From assembly GCF_000153165.2 (NCBI RefSeq), contig NC_014472.1:1299501-1363500 (forward strand): a stretch of DNA of 64,000 nt, read 5' to 3'. This document shows positions 54,172 through 62,389 of the stretch, piece by piece. The notes under the pieces are model-generated. The model made no database searches. It worked only from the letters and a program-made list of their open reading frames with translations, and had not been told where the DNA came from. The position numbers were made by a program, and so were the translations under genes. The DNA comes from Maribacter sp. HTCC2170. Lineage in GTDB: Bacteria > Bacteroidota > Bacteroidia > Flavobacteriales > Flavobacteriaceae. Each line of letters begins with the position of its first letter. Within the stretch, counting starts at the first letter, position 1.

Positions 54172-55956
54172 ATGTCTACACATAAAAACACATATTTCAC
54201 ACGCTTTTTAAAATGGAGGTATAAACATATCTCCAACAAGACTTTTACCCACATTATGAGTGTAGTGGTGGGTCTGCTTGCAGGTTTGGCTGCCGTTACT
54301 ATAAAAAACATAACCTATTTCATTGAATCACTTACAGAAAAAGGAATCATTTTTTCTGGCAATGAACTTCATTTTATATTACCTATCATAGGACTTACAT
54401 TGGTGTATTTATATGTGAAGTATGTCCACAAAGAGAAATTGCAACATGCCATTTCATCAATTTTATTCGCGCTCTCCAAGAAAAAAGGAATCATTCCATT
54501 AAAAAAAATATGGACGCCATTGGTTACCGCTCCCCTTACTGTCGGCTTTGGTGGTTCAACTGGGTTATTGGGTCCTGCCGTGGCTTCCGGGGCTGCCATA
54601 AGTTCAAATATGGGAGGCCTGTTTCATGTAAATGCAAAAACACGCTCATTATTGATTGCCTGTGCATCGGCAGGGGCAATTGCATCAATATTTCAGTCCC
54701 CTATTGCAGCCATAATTTTTGCCGTAGAGGTTTTTAGTCTTGATCTAACTATGATTTCGATGCTTCCTTTGCTATTGGCATCAATATCAGGTGTGCTTAC
54801 CTCATACTTCTTTTTAGGAAATGAGGTGCTTTTCGATTTTAGTGTAATCCACACTTTTAAGGTAAAAGACACTTTATTCTATGTTGCCTTAGGTATTTGT
54901 ACAGCCTTTATATCCATTTATTTTACACGAATGTATTTTGCTATCCTTAAATTGTTCAAACCATTTAAGAGCCCCAAATACAGACTGTTAATTGGTGGTT
55001 TAGCCATTGGAGCTATGTTATATTTTATTCCTGCACTATATGGCGAAGGTTTCGGTTTTATAAATAGCTTGTTGGAAGGTGACCATTTAAAGGCCTTAGG
55101 GGAAACCCCTTTTAATGAGTACATAGACAACATATGGGTAGTGATTCTTTTACTCTTCAGCATTACCGTTTTTAAGGCAATAGCTACTACAACTACGTTT
55201 GCTGCTGGTGGTGCCGGAGGTATTTTCATTCCGACTATGGTAATGGGTAGTGCGTTGGGAAATATGGTAGCCAAGATTATAAATAATATCGGTTTAGGCT
55301 TTAATGTCTCGGAAAGTAATTTTACCCTTATCGGAATGGCAGGGTTAATCGCTGGTGTAATTCATGCCCCGTTGACAGCAATATTTCTAATTGCAGAAAT
55401 CACTGGAGGATACGAATTGTTCGTTCCATTGATGATAACTGCTTCCATTTCATATTTAATTACGAAGAATGTAGTTGACCACACCATTTATACCAGAGAA
55501 CTGGCCCAACGAGGTGCATTATTGACCCATGATAAAGACCAAACTGTTTTAACCTTGATGCAGTTGGATGAAGTAGTTGAAAAGAATTTTACACCAGTCC
55601 ATCCTGAAACAACTCTTGGCAAAATGGTGCATAGTGTTGTCTCAAAATCATCGAGAAATATATTCCCGGTAATTGATAATAAAGATACTTTGATTGGTAT
55701 TGTCTCTTTAGATGATATTCGAGAATTCATGTTTGATACTACACTGTATGAATCTACGACTGTAGAAACTTTTATGCATTCGGCTCCTGAACATATCTTC
55801 TATAGTACTGATAGTATGCAAAAGGTAATGCAAAAATTTCAGGATAGTGGTGCTTGGAATCTTCCTGTCATTAAAGATGGAAAATACTTAGGTTTTGTTT
55901 CCAAATCCAAACTGTTAACGGCCTACCGTAGAAAGTTGATTAATTTTACAAAGTGA
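54172..55956 (+). CDS. ClC family chloride channel/transporter with C-terminal CBS pair
   Basis: This 594-residue protein has a ClC membrane domain (about residues 25-430) and two CBS domains (about 455-515 and 535-590). The selectivity-region motifs are visible as GFGGSTGLLGPAV (residues 125-137) and GGAGGIFIPTMVMG. In CLC-ec1 the gating glutamate Glu148 lies in GREGP; here the same spot reads GLLGP, with Leu133 in place of Glu. Helix H reads FAVEVF where the exchanger has FIIEEM, so the internal proton glutamate Glu203 appears to be Val. This suggests channel-like rather than coupled H+/Cl- exchange, which is inference. The CBS pair may bind nucleotides. Confidence 0.92.
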   Translation: MSTHKNTYFTRFLKWRYKHISNKTFTHIMSVVVGLLAGLAAVTIKNITYFIESLTEKGIIFSGNELHFILPIIGLTLVYLYVKYVHKEKLQHAISSILFALSKKKGIIPLKKIWTPLVTAPLTVGFGGSTGLLGPAVASGAAISSNMGGLFHVNAKTRSLLIACASAGAIASIFQSPIAAIIFAVEVFSLDLTMISMLPLLLASISGVLTSYFFLGNEVLFDFSVIHTFKVKDTLFYVALGICTAFISIYFTRMYFAILKLFKPFKSPKYRLLIGGLAIGAMLYFIPALYGEGFGFINSLLEGDHLKALGETPFNEYIDNIWVVILLLFSITVFKAIATTTTFAAGGAGGIFIPTMVMGSALGNMVAKIINNIGLGFNVSESNFTLIGMAGLIAGVIHAPLTAIFLIAEITGGYELFVPLMITASISYLITKNVVDHTIYTRELAQRGALLTHDKDQTVLTLMQLDEVVEKNFTPVHPETTLGKMVHSVVSKSSRNIFPVIDNKDTLIGIVSLDDIREFMFDTTLYESTTVETFMHSAPEHIFYSTDSMQKVMQKFQDSGAWNLPVIKDGKYLGFVSKSKLLTAYRRKLINFTK

Positions 55957-55980
55957 AACCAACTTGATTAAATCAAACAC

Positions 55981-56232
55981 ATGAAATATGTCATAACACT
56001 TATTGTTTTAGCATCCATCGCTTCCATATTATATGGTTTTAAAATACAAGAAGATGAAGTTGCTTTGGCAAACAAGTTTATTGGTTTTGGAACAGCTGGA
56101 ATTTTTCTTTTGGCCATGCCCCTATTTCTATTCAAAGAAAGCCAAGGTAAAAAGATGAAAGACTATATGTTGACCGAAGAAAATATTCGAAAAATGCAAG
56201 GGAAAGAATCCGAAAAGCCTGAAAATCAATGA
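55981..56232 (+). CDS. Small two-helix membrane protein of unknown function
   Basis: This 83-residue product has two membrane helices (about residues 3-20 and 37-53) and a charged C-terminal tail (KKMKDYMLTEENIRKMQGK). I recognise it only as a recurrent flavobacterial hypothetical protein. It begins 24 bases after the ClC gene on the same strand and may be co-transcribed with it. Confidence 0.65.
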   Translation: MKYVITLIVLASIASILYGFKIQEDEVALANKFIGFGTAGIFLLAMPLFLFKESQGKKMKDYMLTEENIRKMQGKESEKPENQ

Positions 56233-56324
56233 TTTTTGACAAGAAATAGTGTCCAATTTGTAAAGGTCTGCCATAAAAATTATAAATTAGTATTCTAAAC
56301 ATCTATTATTTAATATCAATTAGA

Positions 56325-56519
56325 ATGACAGGTACAGTTAAATTTTTCAATGAATCCAAAGGATATGGGTTCATTACGAACGACGAGACGGGCAGCGACA
56401 TCTTTGTACACGCAACAGCGTTGAACGGTGTTGAGTTAAAAGAAGGTGACAAAGTAGAATACGAGGAAGAAGAAGGTAGAAAAGGAATGGTTGCAGCACA
56501 AGTGCAGGTAGTCGACTAA
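56325..56519 (+). CDS. Cold shock protein (CspA family)
   Basis: This 64-residue single cold-shock domain has both nucleic-acid-binding motifs: RNP1 as KGYGFITN and RNP2 as DIFVHATAL. The start TGTVKFFNESKG is typical. It binds single-stranded RNA or DNA and melts secondary structure in the cytoplasm. It has its own terminator. The leader from the previous stop is only 92 bases, with no cold-box motif I can identify. Confidence 0.96.
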   Translation: MTGTVKFFNESKGYGFITNDETGSDIFVHATALNGVELKEGDKVEYEEEEGRKGMVAAQVQVVD

Positions 56520-56545
56520 AGTATTGTATTCTCTAAGGTATCTAG

Positions 56546-56572
56546 ACCCTAGCTTCACAGCTGGGGTTTTTT
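56546..56572 (+). terminator. Intrinsic terminator after cold shock gene
   Basis: ACCCTAGCT (56546-56554) pairs with AGCTGGGGT (56559-56567), 9 bp with one T-G pair, around the tetraloop TCAC. A run of six T follows. It may serve the convergent tadA as well, since the stem is followed by A-rich sequence on neither side of tadA. Confidence 0.85.
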
Positions 56573-56584
56573 ATTTACCTCTAA

Positions 56585-57034
56585 TTAGTTTAGATTTCTA
56601 CGTTCGATAAAAAACCGCTTCAATAATTCAGAGGCTTCGTTCTCCATGACACCTCCCGTTATCTTTGTTTTTGGGTGAAGTTTTGTTCCCATTGCACCAC
56701 ATCCTCTCTCCGTGTCTTTAGCCCCAAAAACAATCTTGGAAATCTGACTCCAATAAAGCGCACCTGCACACATCTGGCAAGGCTCTAAAGTAACATACAT
56801 GGTGCAGTTTTGAAGGTATTTACCCCCTAAAAAATTCGCTGCTGCCGTTATGGCTTGCATTTCTGCATGGGCAGTGACATCATTTAATTGCTCGGTCAAA
56901 TTGTGCGCCCTAGCGATTATCCTATCATCGATAACAATAATTGCCCCAATCGGGACTTCCCCTTTTTCATAAGCGGCTTCAGCTTCCTGCAAAGCCTTTT
57001 TCATAAAATATGTATCGTCAAAAGGTAAAATCAT
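56585..57034 (-). CDS. tadA: tRNA-specific adenosine deaminase (TadA-type nucleoside deaminase)
   Basis: This 149-residue zinc-dependent cytidine-deaminase-fold protein has the catalytic HAE motif at residues 56-58 (TAHAEMQAI) and the zinc pair PCQMCAGAL at Cys86 and Cys89. It would deaminate A34 of tRNA-Arg(ACG) to inosine. The GAKDTERGCGAMG segment is common in TadA-like enzymes. A TACTTTTG box on the minus strand (57047-57040) lies only 5 bases before the ATG, so the transcript may be nearly leaderless. It is divergent from dxs. Confidence 0.92.
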   Translation of the reverse strand: MILPFDDTYFMKKALQEAEAAYEKGEVPIGAIIVIDDRIIARAHNLTEQLNDVTAHAEMQAITAAANFLGGKYLQNCTMYVTLEPCQMCAGALYWSQISKIVFGAKDTERGCGAMGTKLHPKTKITGGVMENEASELLKRFFIERRNLN

Positions 57035-57092
57035 GTCATCAAAAGTACAATTTTACCAGAATAGAAAAGAACTGAAATATCTTTAAAAGACC

Positions 57093-57100
57093 TATTTTTG
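57093..57100 (+). promoter_or_regulatory. -7 box of dxs promoter
   Basis: TATTTTTG fits the Bacteroidota -7 box TAnnTTTG and lies 17 bases before the TTG start of dxs. A well-placed -33 TTG is not seen. Confidence 0.45.
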
Positions 57101-57117
57101 CATCTTAACTATCTGAC

Positions 57118-58893
57118 TTGGTCTCACTTCTCGAACATATAAATTCACCATTAGACCTGCGAAACCTTGCTAAAGACGATTTGCCCAAGCTTGCCAAGGA
57201 GCTACGCAAATTCATTATCGATATTATTGCCGTTAAAGAAGGGCATCTCGGTGCCAGTTTGGGAGTGGTTGAATTAACTATTGCCCTACATTATGTTTTC
57301 AATACACCAGATGATAAACTAATTTGGGATGTTGGCCACCAAGCCTATGGTCATAAAATATTGACTGGTAGAAAAAATCTCTTTGAAACGAACCGCCAAT
57401 TGGGAGGAATTAGTGGATTTCCTAATAAATCTGAAAGCAATTATGACCCTTTTGGAACCGGTCACAGTTCTACCTCGATTTCCGCTATTCTTGGAATGGC
57501 AATAGCAGCACAATTAAATGGCGATACGCAAAGAAATCACATTGCAGTAATAGGAGATGCCTCTATTGCCAGTGGCATGGCCTTTGAAGGTTTAAATCAT
57601 GCTGGTGTTACGAACGCCAATATGCTGGTGGTACTCAATGACAATGCCATTGGCATTGACCCCAGTGTTGGAGCTTTAAAAAAATATTTAACCAATGTAA
57701 AAAAGGGTACTGCCAAAGATGAAAACATTTTCGAATGTTTAAATTTTGATTATACTGGACCTATTGACGGTCATAATTTAAATAGCCTACTTCGAGAACT
57801 TGAAAGACTAAAAAATGTATCGGGGCCAAAATTATTGCACATCATTACCACAAAAGGTAAGGGTCTAAAAGAAGCTGAGGAAAATCAGGTCGTATATCAT
57901 GCCCCAGGCAAATTTGATAAACACTCAGGGGTACTGCAGAAAGAATCTGATTTAAATCTTCCTCCAAAATACCAGGATGTATTTGGTCATACAATAGTAG
58001 AGCTAGCAAAAAAGAATAAAAATATAGTGGGTATAACACCGGCCATGCCAACGGGAAGTTCATTAAAATTCATGATGAATGAAATTCCTGAACGTGCTTT
58101 TGACGTAGGTATAGCCGAACAACATGCCGTAACATTATCTGCTGGTATGGCGGCTGAAGGATTAGTGCCTTTCTGTAATATCTATTCAACCTTTTTACAG
58201 CGCGCCTATGATCAAGTAATCCATGATGTTGCCATACAGAAATTACCCGTGGTATTTTGTTTGGACCGGGCAGGTCTTGTAGGGCAAGATGGTGCTACTC
58301 ATCACGGTGTTTATGACCTTGCCTTTTTGGGCTGTATTCCCAATCTTATTATTTTTGCGCCCATGAACGAAGTTGAGCTGCGTAATATTATGTACACTTC
58401 ACAATTGGGATTATCACAACCTATAGCAATTAGATATCCACGAGGCAGGGGAAATTCTACCGGTTGGCAAAAACCTTTTGAAAAAATTGAAATTGGAAAG
58501 GCCACAGAACTCAAAAAGGGTACACAAATTGCGGTTCTGTCAATTGGACATATCGGTAATATGATTTCAGAAACAATTCCTTCGACAAGTAACCCAAACA
58601 AAGTTGGTCATTATGATATGAGGTTTATAAAGCCGCTGGATATGAATTTGCTATTGGAGGTGTTTTCGAGCTATTCAAATATCATAACGGTTGAGGATGG
58701 ATGCAAAGCAGGTGGTTTCGGAAGTTCTGTTTTAGAATTTGCAAATGCGTCAGGTTATAGTGGAAAACTTGATATTCTTGGGATACCTGATAATTTTATA
58801 GAACATGGTACAACTGAGGAGCTCCAAAAAATCGCACAAATAGATAGTCAATCAATCAAAGAACATATTAACAATATCATAAATGCACAGTAG
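57118..58893 (+). CDS. dxs: 1-deoxy-D-xylulose-5-phosphate synthase
   Basis: This 591-residue thiamine-diphosphate enzyme starts the MEP isoprenoid pathway from pyruvate and glyceraldehyde-3-phosphate. The TPP-binding region shows GDASIASGMAFEGLNHAG and ending VLNDN, with an early GHLGASLGVVEL and the histidine motif WDVGHQAYGHKILTGR. A Pyr-like domain (AEQHAVTLSAGMAAEG) and a transketolase C-domain follow. The start is a TTG, since no in-frame ATG lies between the -7 box and the conserved beginning (SLLEHINSPLDLR). It is 30 residues shorter than the E. coli enzyme, as usual in flavobacteria. Confidence 0.96.
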   Translation: MVSLLEHINSPLDLRNLAKDDLPKLAKELRKFIIDIIAVKEGHLGASLGVVELTIALHYVFNTPDDKLIWDVGHQAYGHKILTGRKNLFETNRQLGGISGFPNKSESNYDPFGTGHSSTSISAILGMAIAAQLNGDTQRNHIAVIGDASIASGMAFEGLNHAGVTNANMLVVLNDNAIGIDPSVGALKKYLTNVKKGTAKDENIFECLNFDYTGPIDGHNLNSLLRELERLKNVSGPKLLHIITTKGKGLKEAEENQVVYHAPGKFDKHSGVLQKESDLNLPPKYQDVFGHTIVELAKKNKNIVGITPAMPTGSSLKFMMNEIPERAFDVGIAEQHAVTLSAGMAAEGLVPFCNIYSTFLQRAYDQVIHDVAIQKLPVVFCLDRAGLVGQDGATHHGVYDLAFLGCIPNLIIFAPMNEVELRNIMYTSQLGLSQPIAIRYPRGRGNSTGWQKPFEKIEIGKATELKKGTQIAVLSIGHIGNMISETIPSTSNPNKVGHYDMRFIKPLDMNLLLEVFSSYSNIITVEDGCKAGGFGSSVLEFANASGYSGKLDILGIPDNFIEHGTTEELQKIAQIDSQSIKEHINNIINAQ

Positions 58894-60007
58894 GATTTTA
58901 AGAGAGGTAATTTCGGTATTTATTCTATTTATTTGCTTTAGTTGGGGGTATACACAGGATTCAATTCCTAGATTAAATCAAATTGATTCAACAGTTATAG
59001 ATTCTACGCGTATAGATACTGTGGTAATACGACGTACACTCTTAAAAATAAAATATATACCTCGAGGGGTTAATTTGACCAATCCCATTATTTCATTCAA
59101 TAAAACAAAACCTTTGCTAAATGTATCTAGTAAGTTTAGGGTGCCTTCGTTTTGGACCAAAATAAATAAATTGGGCATAAACCTAAGCGAGGTAGCTTTT
59201 GTAAATTGGAATGCTGGTGGTAATAATTCGGTTTCTGGGTTAGGCAATGCAAGATTTGAACGAAATTACAAGTTCAGGTACATTAAATGGGATAATTATC
59301 TTCAGTTAAAATACGGTCTCAATGCACAAGAAGGACGTAAGCTTCGTAAAACAGATGATGCGATAAGGTTTAGCTCTACCTTCGGATACCGAAGAGATAC
59401 AATAAGTAATTGGTATTATTCGGTAAAAGCCAAATTTAACACTCAATTCGCAAACGGTTACAAATATCCCGACCGTACCACCCCGATTTCTAGATTTATG
59501 GCTCCCGGATATTTCTTTCTAGGTGCAGGTACGTCCTATATTTCAGAAAATCAAAAATTCAACCTTTATGTTTCTCCTTTGACCCAAAAAGCTACATTTG
59601 TTATGGATCAAGATTTAGCCAACAAAGGAGCGTTTGGAGTTAAAAAAGCAATTCTAGATTCCAATGGAAACGTTCTGACCGAAGGAGAAAACCAATTCAT
59701 CGAGCTTGGTTTTCTAATCACAAACAAGTGGGAGACAGCAATTATGGAAAATGTTGGTCTACGTTCTAACCTTAGTTTATACACAGACTATCTCTCTAGT
59801 TTTGGAAATATTGATATTGATTGGGAATTGAATATTAACTTAAAAGTCAATAAATATATAACCACAAGCTTAGGTACGCATTTTATTTATGATGATGATA
59901 TTCTTTTTGATCGCCAAGTAGATGCAAATGGCATTGTCATTGATCCTGGGGAACCCAGATTACAATTCAAACAATTACTTGGTGTGGGAGTGACATATGA
60001 ATTCTAA
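58883..60007 (+). CDS. DUF3078 family outer-membrane-type protein
   Basis: The 374-residue product has a signal peptide (about 1-24, ending WGYTQD) and beta-rich sequence characteristic of DUF3078: NLSEVAFVNWNAGGNNSVSGL, then KFRYIKWDNYLQLKYGLN and a C-terminal LLGVGVTYEF with final Phe, as for an outer-membrane barrel. The family has no known function. It overlaps the dxs 3' end by 11 bases, so it is translationally coupled to it, a layout recurrent in this group. Confidence 0.88.
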   Translation: MHSRILREVISVFILFICFSWGYTQDSIPRLNQIDSTVIDSTRIDTVVIRRTLLKIKYIPRGVNLTNPIISFNKTKPLLNVSSKFRVPSFWTKINKLGINLSEVAFVNWNAGGNNSVSGLGNARFERNYKFRYIKWDNYLQLKYGLNAQEGRKLRKTDDAIRFSSTFGYRRDTISNWYYSVKAKFNTQFANGYKYPDRTTPISRFMAPGYFFLGAGTSYISENQKFNLYVSPLTQKATFVMDQDLANKGAFGVKKAILDSNGNVLTEGENQFIELGFLITNKWETAIMENVGLRSNLSLYTDYLSSFGNIDIDWELNINLKVNKYITTSLGTHFIYDDDILFDRQVDANGIVIDPGEPRLQFKQLLGVGVTYEF

Positions 60008-60030
60008 TTAATGTATAACCTAATATCCTT

Positions 60031-60064
60031 CAAAGGCCCTTCTTAAAGAAAGGCCCTTGTTTTC
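60031..60064 (+). terminator. Probable terminator after the dxs operon
   Basis: An imperfect hairpin, GGCC-C-TTCT (60035-60043) with AGAA-A-GGCC (60047-60055), has one mismatch. It is followed by CTTGTTTTC, between the convergent DUF3078 and DUF5777 genes. The stem contains a direct repeat of AAAGGCCCTT, so fold strength is moderate. Confidence 0.5.
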
Positions 60065-60121
60065 ATAGCAATTTCTCTCATTCCCCAGAGAGGGTGGGTT
60101 AAAAGACATTAAACTAAAGAG

Positions 60122-61000
60122 CTATTTCGTTTTTTTTATTTGAAATGCTCTTGATATATTAAATCCAAAATGGATGTCGCCATTAAAGAAGCCTCCAGTA
60201 GTTTCTGAAATAAAGCCTTTTTCGATCATAGAAACCGCATTTGTAAAAACAAGCTGAAAAATATGCCCGCCAGTTTCTATATCAATGCCCAATGCGAGGG
60301 AATTTTTTACGTCTACCGATTCAAAAGGGTTTATATTATAATAATACTCTCCGTTAAGCGATACACGTTTGCTGATCTTTATGCGAGTGCCAATTCCTAA
60401 GGCGAACATATCATGTGGGTCATTATCGAATGGTACGGTATTAAAATGAACAAATGTGGGCATAACCTGTAAAGAAAGGTTCGGATTCATTTTATGAGCT
60501 AACAATACTTGACCCGTATAAGTAATCCTCTCACTGAATGAAGGCTTGTTTTCTGGCAAATAATCCTTAATCGTTTCTGCGGTAGCACTTCCAAAAAGAG
60601 TAATACTCAAAGGAAAAGGGTTTTTCCCTGTTTTCTGTTGCGCCAACCTATATTTTGCATAAGTATCAAAAGTTTTTTCAAATGAACTTCTACCCAATGC
60701 TATGGTTAGTTTATCAGCGAAAGCATATTCAAAACCAAATCTAATGTTCGATTCGTCCAATCCAAAGAGCTGGTCAAACCCAGAATTGACCCTGCCAAAA
60801 CGATGCGAAATCATAAATTCAAGAATACCTTCTTTCCTAGTTTCTACAGAATGGCCATTCAGTAACCTAGTACCATTGAACGTAGCAAATACCAAATGGG
60901 TAGTATCTGACGATTCCTGCTCTAGAATGGATTCTAAATCTTGAGAATTTCCTCTTAATGAAACAAACAACATAATGACGAATAGCAGAGTGTATTTCAT
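60122..61000 (-). CDS. DUF5777 family outer-membrane beta-barrel protein
   Basis: The 292-residue product has a signal peptide (MKYTLLFVIMLFVSLRGNSQ) and beta-strand-rich sequence of the DUF5777 family, with features like EFMISHRFGRVNSGFDQLFGLD near the start and alternating hydrophobic strands to the end. It is probably a small barrel in the outer membrane. The frame reaches an ATG at 61033 inside the YceI gene, but the ATG at 61000 starts the signal peptide and avoids the 29-base overlap. It is the last gene of a minus-strand operon with YceI and a cytochrome. Confidence 0.85.
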   Translation of the reverse strand: MKYTLLFVIMLFVSLRGNSQDLESILEQESSDTTHLVFATFNGTRLLNGHSVETRKEGILEFMISHRFGRVNSGFDQLFGLDESNIRFGFEYAFADKLTIALGRSSFEKTFDTYAKYRLAQQKTGKNPFPLSITLFGSATAETIKDYLPENKPSFSERITYTGQVLLAHKMNPNLSLQVMPTFVHFNTVPFDNDPHDMFALGIGTRIKISKRVSLNGEYYYNINPFESVDVKNSLALGIDIETGGHIFQLVFTNAVSMIEKGFISETTGGFFNGDIHFGFNISRAFQIKKTK

Positions 61001-61004
61001 AGTT

Positions 61005-61547
61005 TTAATTATAAGGTTCATGATGCAATTCAAAACTCACTTTTATGGTCTTAGCTATATTATTGGCAACAATAGCAGGAATCTTAATATCAAAATCCGC
61101 CACTTCTACCATAAAATCACCGGTGAGAGTAATATTATTATCTGCAATAATTACGGTGACCATGCTGCTGATTTCTTTTTGCTTACCATGAACGGTCAAT
61201 GTCCCAACTATTTCAGCAACCGTATTTGTTTCATCAAGATCGGCAAAATTTTTTATTTCCCCTGAAAATGTGGCCTTGGGAAATTTATACGATTCAACAT
61301 AGTTCTCATTGAAATGTTCACGCATCAATGCCTTCTCGAATATAAAGGACCTCATCAACAATTGAATGGCGATTTTTCCAGTACTCGTATCTACAATACT
61401 TAAAACCTGATTGTTGTCAGCCTTGATATCCTCCACAATTGAGTGTGAAAAAAAAGACACAAACCCTTCTTTGGTTAGATACTTGTCCTGGGCACTAATA
61501 TTATGCATAAGCAAGGTGCCAAAAACTATAAAATAAAATCCTTTCAT
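61005..61547 (-). CDS. YceI family periplasmic protein
   Basis: This 180-residue protein has a signal peptide (about 1-19, ending ISAQD) and the YceI lipocalin-like fold. It shows FEKALMREHFNENYVESYKFPKATF-type strand pattern, a GTLTVHGKQKEI turn and a C-terminal pattern of strands. YceI proteins bind isoprenoid quinones or fatty amides in the periplasm. Here a role in quinone or lipid handling beside c-type cytochromes is possible but not shown. It is 5 bases after the OB-fold-like gene. Confidence 0.88.
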   Translation of the reverse strand: MKGFYFIVFGTLLMHNISAQDKYLTKEGFVSFFSHSIVEDIKADNNQVLSIVDTSTGKIAIQLLMRSFIFEKALMREHFNENYVESYKFPKATFSGEIKNFADLDETNTVAEIVGTLTVHGKQKEISSMVTVIIADNNITLTGDFMVEVADFDIKIPAIVANNIAKTIKVSFELHHEPYN

Positions 61548-61552
61548 ATTGT

Positions 61553-61975
61553 TTATTCAACTAAAATACACCTTACCATCATTACATCGAGGAGATATCC
61601 TGTACAGACTCCTTTAATTGTTACCCTTTGGCCTTTTTTAAGGGTCAATGCCCTTTTATTGTCCTTCGCCTGCATATGACATATAATACTGGAATCAGAT
61701 TCTGGATCTTTTAGCGTAATAACACTGCTTCCCTTTAAAGTTGAAATCTCATGAATATGACCTTCGATTTCAATAATTTGTTCAGTATATTTCTTGTCCG
61801 TACCCAATTCATTTTCCTGATACTCCTTAATGAGATTCTGCGCAGTTAAACTATAAATTGCATCAGATTTTTCAACGTTCACATGTGGTTTATTATAATA
61901 AAATAAAGAAACGATCAAACCGCTAATCACGATTAAAAAGAACCCTATTATTATTCTAAACTTTCTACCTCTCAA
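61553..61975 (-). CDS. Membrane-anchored OB-fold-like protein (tRNA_anti-like)
   Basis: This 140-residue protein has one N-terminal membrane helix (about residues 8-26). It ends in a roughly 75-residue OB-fold-like domain (QIIEIEGHIHEISTLKG, SSVITLKDPESDSSIICHM, LKKGQRVTIKGVCTGYLLDVM), similar to the tRNA_anti-like family of small periplasmic proteins. No function is established. It lies between the cytochrome and YceI genes with gaps of 12 and 5 bases. Confidence 0.7.
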   Translation of the reverse strand: MRGRKFRIIIGFFLIVISGLIVSLFYYNKPHVNVEKSDAIYSLTAQNLIKEYQENELGTDKKYTEQIIEIEGHIHEISTLKGSSVITLKDPESDSSIICHMQAKDNKRALTLKKGQRVTIKGVCTGYLLDVMMVRCILVE

Positions 61976-61987
61976 TTTATTATGATT

Positions 61988-62335
61988 TTAATTATTCAGG
62001 GCTCCTTGATCAACCCAACATTTAATAGCATCTTTCTCGACCTCGGTCAAGCTGCCATTTTTTGGCATGCGACCACTTTGGGTTACATCCTTTATCAAAC
62101 TGGCAATTCCCTGCACCGAATTGTAATTCGTTAAATCCGGTGCAAAAGGAGTATTGCCATCACCATTATGACAAGGCATACAATTTGAATCAATCAATGG
62201 TCGTATGACATTGCCATATGAGACCTCTGTTTCACAAGGATCTATCACCACATCTTCATTTTCAACGTTGTATTCACAGGATGACAAAACAAATGCCAAA
62301 GCCGTAATGGTTATGAATAATTGTATCTTCTTCAT
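61988..62335 (-). CDS. Monohaem c-type cytochrome lipoprotein
   Basis: This 115-residue lipoprotein (lipobox FVLSSC, Cys20) has one haem-binding motif CMPCH in SNCMPCHNGDGNTPF and a potential axial Met in SGRMPKNGSL. The end CWVDQGALNN is typical of the c-type cytochrome domain of this class. It is an electron carrier tethered to a membrane. It is the second visible gene of the operon starting with the secreted-repeat lipoprotein. Confidence 0.85.
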   Translation of the reverse strand: MKKIQLFITITALAFVLSSCEYNVENEDVVIDPCETEVSYGNVIRPLIDSNCMPCHNGDGNTPFAPDLTNYNSVQGIASLIKDVTQSGRMPKNGSLTEVEKDAIKCWVDQGALNN

Positions 62336-62389
62336 ATTTACTGTTTCTCCTAAACTAAGAAATAATTCTAATTAATATAGTTAACTTCT

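Noticed and set aside
60031-60060. Direct repeat AAAGGCCCTT as a mobile-element or recombination site
   Set aside because: It is only 10 bases and is part of an intergenic hairpin; there is no other sign of insertion.
61001-61033. DUF5777 start at 61033
   Set aside because: It would overlap the YceI gene by 29 bases and put 11 unneeded residues before a perfect signal peptide that starts at the ATG at 61000.
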